Below, piece by piece: positions 61,026-64,000 of a DNA stretch of 64,000 bases. The first letter of the stretch is position 1. Every line of letters begins with the position of its first letter. The notes under the pieces are model-generated. The model was not told the DNA's origin. It saw only the letters and a program-made list of their open reading frames with translations, and did not search any database. This DNA comes from Algoriella xinjiangensis (lineage in GTDB: Bacteria > Bacteroidota > Bacteroidia > Flavobacteriales > Weeksellaceae). Location: assembly GCF_900115015.1 (NCBI RefSeq), contig NZ_FOUZ01000008.1, positions 1 through 64,000 of the forward strand, in the 5' to 3' direction. The translations under genes and the position numbers were made by a program.

Positions 61026-61622
61026 TTATTTATTTAACCAATCAATAATTTCTTTTGAATCTGGTATTGTTTTAGATGGATAAGAAGCTTCTAAAGTTCC
61101 ATCTTCGTTAATTAAAAACTTTGTAAAATTCCATTTCACTTCATTATCAGCTTTACCATTTAATGATTTTTTTGTTAAGAATTTAAAAATCTCATTTTGG
61201 TCTTTACCAATTACATCGCTTTTCGCCATCAAAGGAAAAGTAACACCGTAATTTAATTTACAAAATTGTGCAATTTCTTCGTTGTTATCAAATTCTTGTC
61301 CACCAAAATTATCCGAAGGAAAACCAATAACAACCAAACCTTGGTCTTTATATTCTTGGTAAACTTTTTCTAAAGCATCATATTGAGGCGTGTAACCACA
61401 TTTTGAAGCGGTATTAAGAATTAAAACTTTTTTACCTTTTAAATCAGCGAAATTAAAATCATCATCGTTGATATCTTTGAATGTATAATCGTAAATCGTT
61501 TTCATTTTTTGAGGTGTTTTATTGGTTTGATGAATGGTTTGCTTCTTAGTTTTAACCTTTTTAATTTCTTGTGCATTACAAGCCATAAAAAGTCCCATAA
61601 AACCTATTAATAAGTATTTCAT
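61026..61622 (-). CDS. Glutathione-peroxidase-family lipoprotein (thiol peroxidase)
   Basis: The ATG at 61622 (MKYLLIGFMGLFMAC) starts a lipoprotein signal with lipobox FMAC; a start at 61652 would spoil it. The 198-residue protein has the GPx fold with peroxidatic C75 (NTASKCGYTPQYD), the FPSDNFGGQE motif, and WNFTKFLI with the active-site Trp-Asn. Bacterial Cys-GPx usually take electrons from thioredoxin. Its fusion in one operon with bshB1 hints at a thiol-stress unit. It is probably anchored in the envelope. Confidence 0.9.
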   Translation of the reverse strand: MKYLLIGFMGLFMACNAQEIKKVKTKKQTIHQTNKTPQKMKTIYDYTFKDINDDDFNFADLKGKKVLILNTASKCGYTPQYDALEKVYQEYKDQGLVVIGFPSDNFGGQEFDNNEEIAQFCKLNYGVTFPLMAKSDVIGKDQNEIFKFLTKKSLNGKADNEVKWNFTKFLINEDGTLEASYPSKTIPDSKEIIDWLNK

Positions 61623-61885
61623 TTCTTCTTTATTTTTAACAAATTTAAACAATTTGACAATATTTAATGGTTAAAGATAATCTAAAATTCATCATAGTTA
61701 TCGCTTATTATCAGCTTCATTCTTTTTGAATTTGGGAAAAATTATCATAAAATTTTTGATTTATATCAATTTTAGACTTAAAATTCTTTTTAAATAATAT
61801 TTATTTAGGTATAAATCCTATATTTACTCACGCTTTGAAAAATTCTTTACCTAAGAAGAATTTGGTTGAAGTATAATCTGAATAA

Positions 61886-62944
61886 ATGACAAGTAAAATT
61901 ATTGGTGTAGGGAACTACATTCCTTCTGAGACAATCACAAATTTATTTTTTGAGAATCATCATTTTCTAGACGAAAAAGGTATCGCATTAAAGCAAGATA
62001 ATGCTACAATTGCAGGTAAATTGAAAGAAATTACCGGAATTGAAGAAAGACGTTATGCAAATAAAGATCAGGTAACTTCTGATTTAGGATTTATTGCTGC
62101 GCAAGAAGCGATAAAAAATTCGGGTATTGATCCTGAAACCTTAGATTATATCATATTTGCGCATAATTTTGGTGATGTACGTGCAGGAACAATTCAATCT
62201 GATGCAGTTCCTAGTTTAGCAGCGCGCGTAAAACATTTATTAAAAATAGAAAATAATTATTGTGTTGCTTATGATGTTTTATTTGGTTGCCCAGGCTGGA
62301 TAGAAGGCGTTATACAAGCCAATGCTTTTATAAAATCGGGTATTGCAAAACGTTGTTTGGTAATTGGTGCCGAAACATTGTCGCGCGTTGTGGATATGCA
62401 TGACAGAGATAGTATGATTTATGCAGATGGTGCAGGAGCCGCTATTTTAGAGATAAATGAAGGTGATGCAGGTATAAAATCGCATTTATCAGCTTCGCAT
62501 ACATTGAATGAAAAAGATTATTTATTTTTCGGAAAATCATATAATCAAGAAAGTTGTGATGATGTGAAATACATTAAAATGATTGGTCGTAAAATTTACG
62601 AATTTGCGCTTTCTAATGTTCCAACTGCTATGAAAAAATGTTTTGATGATAGTGGATATTCAATTGATCAGTTAAATAAAATTATCATTCATCAAGCAAA
62701 CGAAAAAATGGATGAAGCAATTGTAAAACGTTTTTACCAATTGTACGATGCGCCAATGCCAGAACATATTATGCCAATGGTTATTGAAAAATTAGGAAAT
62801 AGTAGCGTTGCCACAATTCCGACTATGTTAACAATGATTATGAAAGATGAATTATCGTTACACGAAATAAACGAAGGTGATATTGTGTTATTTGCTTCTG
62901 TTGGAGCAGGAATGAATATTAACGCAATTGTTTATAAATTTTAA
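61886..62944 (+). CDS. Beta-ketoacyl-ACP synthase III family protein
   Basis: A 352-residue thiolase-fold condensing enzyme. The triad is visible: C135 (VLFGCPGWIEG), H269 (IIHQANEKMD) and N305 (KLGNSSVATIP), with C-terminal SVGAGMNINAIVYKF. It may be FabH-like or a specialised KAS III used for unusual fatty acids or aryl-lipid pigments; the substrate cannot be fixed. Its last nine codons and terminator are duplicated, inverted, at 15112-15223. Confidence 0.88.
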   Translation: MTSKIIGVGNYIPSETITNLFFENHHFLDEKGIALKQDNATIAGKLKEITGIEERRYANKDQVTSDLGFIAAQEAIKNSGIDPETLDYIIFAHNFGDVRAGTIQSDAVPSLAARVKHLLKIENNYCVAYDVLFGCPGWIEGVIQANAFIKSGIAKRCLVIGAETLSRVVDMHDRDSMIYADGAGAAILEINEGDAGIKSHLSASHTLNEKDYLFFGKSYNQESCDDVKYIKMIGRKIYEFALSNVPTAMKKCFDDSGYSIDQLNKIIIHQANEKMDEAIVKRFYQLYDAPMPEHIMPMVIEKLGNSSVATIPTMLTMIMKDELSLHEINEGDIVLFASVGAGMNINAIVYKF

Positions 62945-63026
62945 TAGAACACGTTTAAATTAAAAATAAACTGAATAAAAAAAGGTCTAAACATTGTTTA
63001 GACCTTTTTTGTATGATATGAATTGA
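62915..63026 (+). repeat. Source copy of the 112-nt inverted repeat
   Basis: Covers the KAS III gene 3' end, the spacer and the terminator, ending in the 3' flank of the convergent hydrolase. The partner on the opposite strand is at 15112-15223 (109 of 112 identical by eye). Because part of it is coding here, this is probably the original. Confidence 0.9.
62978..63010. terminator. Bidirectional terminator between KAS III and UPF0173 genes
   Basis: Perfect arms 62978-62992 and 62996-63010 (AAAAAAGGTCTAAAC / GTTTAGACCTTTTTT). Confidence 0.8.
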
Positions 63027-63033
63027 TTTTTTT

Positions 63034-63714
63034 TTAAACGATTAAATCTTCTCCAATTTCTAATAAAATCAATTGAATATGACGTGCAAAGAAAATTGCT
63101 TTTGCTTCTGCTTTATCAATTTTAATTGGAGGAAATGTATCATAATGATAACCTAAAACTTTGGTTGTTTGCACATATTCTGCTGCTATTGCCGCACTTT
63201 TTGCTCCCATTGTAAAATTATCGCCAATTGGTAAAATTGCTAAATCTAAGTCGCCAATTGTATCAGGAATTAATTTCATTTCGTAAGTTAAAGCTGTATC
63301 TCCAGCAATGTAAATACGTTTTCCGTCGGCTTCGATAATATATCCGTTTGGATCTCCGCCATAAGTACCGTCTGCAAATGAACTTGAATGAAATGCAATT
63401 GTTGATTGAATTGATCCGAAGTCAAAACTAAATTTCCCGCCCGTATTCATTCCATGCGTTTTCAATCCTCTTTCTGCATAATAACCTGCAATTTCTGCGT
63501 TAGAAATAATCAATGCATTTGTTTTTTTTGCCAAAGCTTCCACATCATAAACATGATCTTGATGTGCGTGCGTAATCACAATATAATCGGCTTTCAGATT
63601 TTCGAAATCGATATTTTTAGCTAATTCATTTGGTGTAATAAATGGATCTACAACAATGTGTTTACCATTTGCTTCGATAGCTAAAGAGGCATGTCCTAAA
63701 TATTGAACTTTCAT
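63034..63714 (-). CDS. UPF0173-family metal-dependent hydrolase
   Basis: A 226-residue MBL-fold hydrolase of the UlaG-like/UPF0173 group. The start MKVQYLGHASLAIEANGKHI and VVDPFITPN are typical, the metal site is THAHQDHVYD, and IYIAGDTALTYEM carries the bridging Asp. The substrate is unknown. It lies 18 nt after the menA fragment on the same strand, a neighbourhood common in flavobacteria, so it is probably co-transcribed with menaquinone genes. Confidence 0.9.
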   Translation of the reverse strand: MKVQYLGHASLAIEANGKHIVVDPFITPNELAKNIDFENLKADYIVITHAHQDHVYDVEALAKKTNALIISNAEIAGYYAERGLKTHGMNTGGKFSFDFGSIQSTIAFHSSSFADGTYGGDPNGYIIEADGKRIYIAGDTALTYEMKLIPDTIGDLDLAILPIGDNFTMGAKSAAIAAEYVQTTKVLGYHYDTFPPIKIDKAEAKAIFFARHIQLILLEIGEDLIV

Positions 63715-63732
63715 ATTAGTGTAATTTTGTGA

Positions 63733-64000
63733 TTAACGAATTAAAGTATCTATAAATTCAAATCCAACTAAGCTATATCCCAATAATACAGCGAAAAACA
63801 ATGCTAACATCGCAACTTGTTTTAGGAATGGATCATAATCTTTTGGATTTTTAACTGCAAAAATTTTACGACGAATTGCATTTGCAAAAAAGATTAATAT
63901 CAAGAATACAAAGCCAGATAATTTACCTGCTTTTGATGGCAACATTGTAACATAAGAAGCACTTAATATAAAAGGCAACGTCATTAGCGCCATTTGATAA
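63733..64000 (-). CDS. menA: 1,4-dihydroxy-2-naphthoate polyprenyltransferase, C-terminal part (cut by window edge)
   Basis: The frame is open to the window end, so only the last 89 residues are seen. Three hydrophobic segments (LPFILSASYVTMLPSK, FVFLILIFFANAI, QVAMLALFFAVLLGYSL) and the loop AVKNPKDYDPFLKQVAMLAL match the C-terminus of UbiA-family MenA, which prenylates dihydroxynaphthoate in menaquinone synthesis at the inner membrane. The motif-bearing N-terminal part lies outside, so the call is tentative. Confidence 0.65.
   Translation of the reverse strand, partial: YQMALMTLPFILSASYVTMLPSKAGKLSGFVFLILIFFANAIRRKIFAVKNPKDYDPFLKQVAMLALFFAVLLGYSLVGFEFIDTLIR

Overview
The window reads as chromosomal DNA of a flavobacterium (Bacteroidota, Flavobacteriia), most likely Weeksellaceae and Empedobacter-like; the genus is an inference from overall gene content. 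Supporting signs are the low GC, many exact Bacteroidota -7 promoter elements (TAnnTTTG) with no Shine-Dalgarno sequences, a type IX secretion sorting domain on a secreted metalloprotease, a TonB-dependent receptor, a long SecA without a C-terminal zinc motif, a bacillithiol deacetylase and a menaquinone gene.

Layout. 0-3.7 kb is accessory: a TPR/HTH regulator lacking a proper start, then three tandem secreted C1q-like paralogues. 3.9-9.2 kb holds a small envelope protein, a SulP bicarbonate/sulfate transporter with a beta-carbonic anhydrase, an HsdR-N-like nuclease head-to-head with holA, and trxB. 9.3-15.1 kb has umuDC, a lipoprotein and the fused cytochrome c maturation gene ccsBA. 15.1-24.5 kb has a gene remnant, an M16 peptidase pair, a sulfur locus (TauE/SafE exporter, TPMT-like methyltransferase, CstB-like persulfide dioxygenase-rhodanese), two paralogous secreted proteins and a glycosyltransferase. 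24.6-34.5 kb has miaE, a luciferase-like oxidoreductase, a DUF2490 protein, nrdA/nrdB, rny, a probable 6S RNA, zapA with a coiled-coil partner and a DUF4349 lipoprotein. 34.6-54.8 kb has an M23 peptidase overlapping a TonB-dependent receptor, grpE-dnaJ, an M36 protease, an ABC-F ATPase, a PhnA protein, an ATP-cone nuclease, DUF4268, a TlpA thioredoxin, a Gre-like factor, an MBL hydrolase, a GH12 glycosidase, a FabK/nitronate monooxygenase, DUF2795 and secA.

The most unusual stretch is 54.8-57.35 kb. Small lipoprotein or membrane-anchored genes without recognised homologues, some preceded by short coding remnants and one plainly broken, are each followed by a copy of the same roughly 110-nt element containing a terminator hairpin. 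It looks like an immunity-gene cassette array left by a polymorphic toxin locus, although no intact toxin is present. After it come a YqiA-like esterase, an M49 peptidase, three tandem tRNA-His genes, a gpx-bshB1 thiol operon, a KAS III gene, a UPF0173 hydrolase and the 3' end of menA.

At large scale, a 112-nt block covering the last codons and terminator of the KAS III gene (62915-63026) recurs inverted, with 3 mismatches, directly after ccsBA (15112-15223). The two copies form an inverted repeat around about 48 kb.
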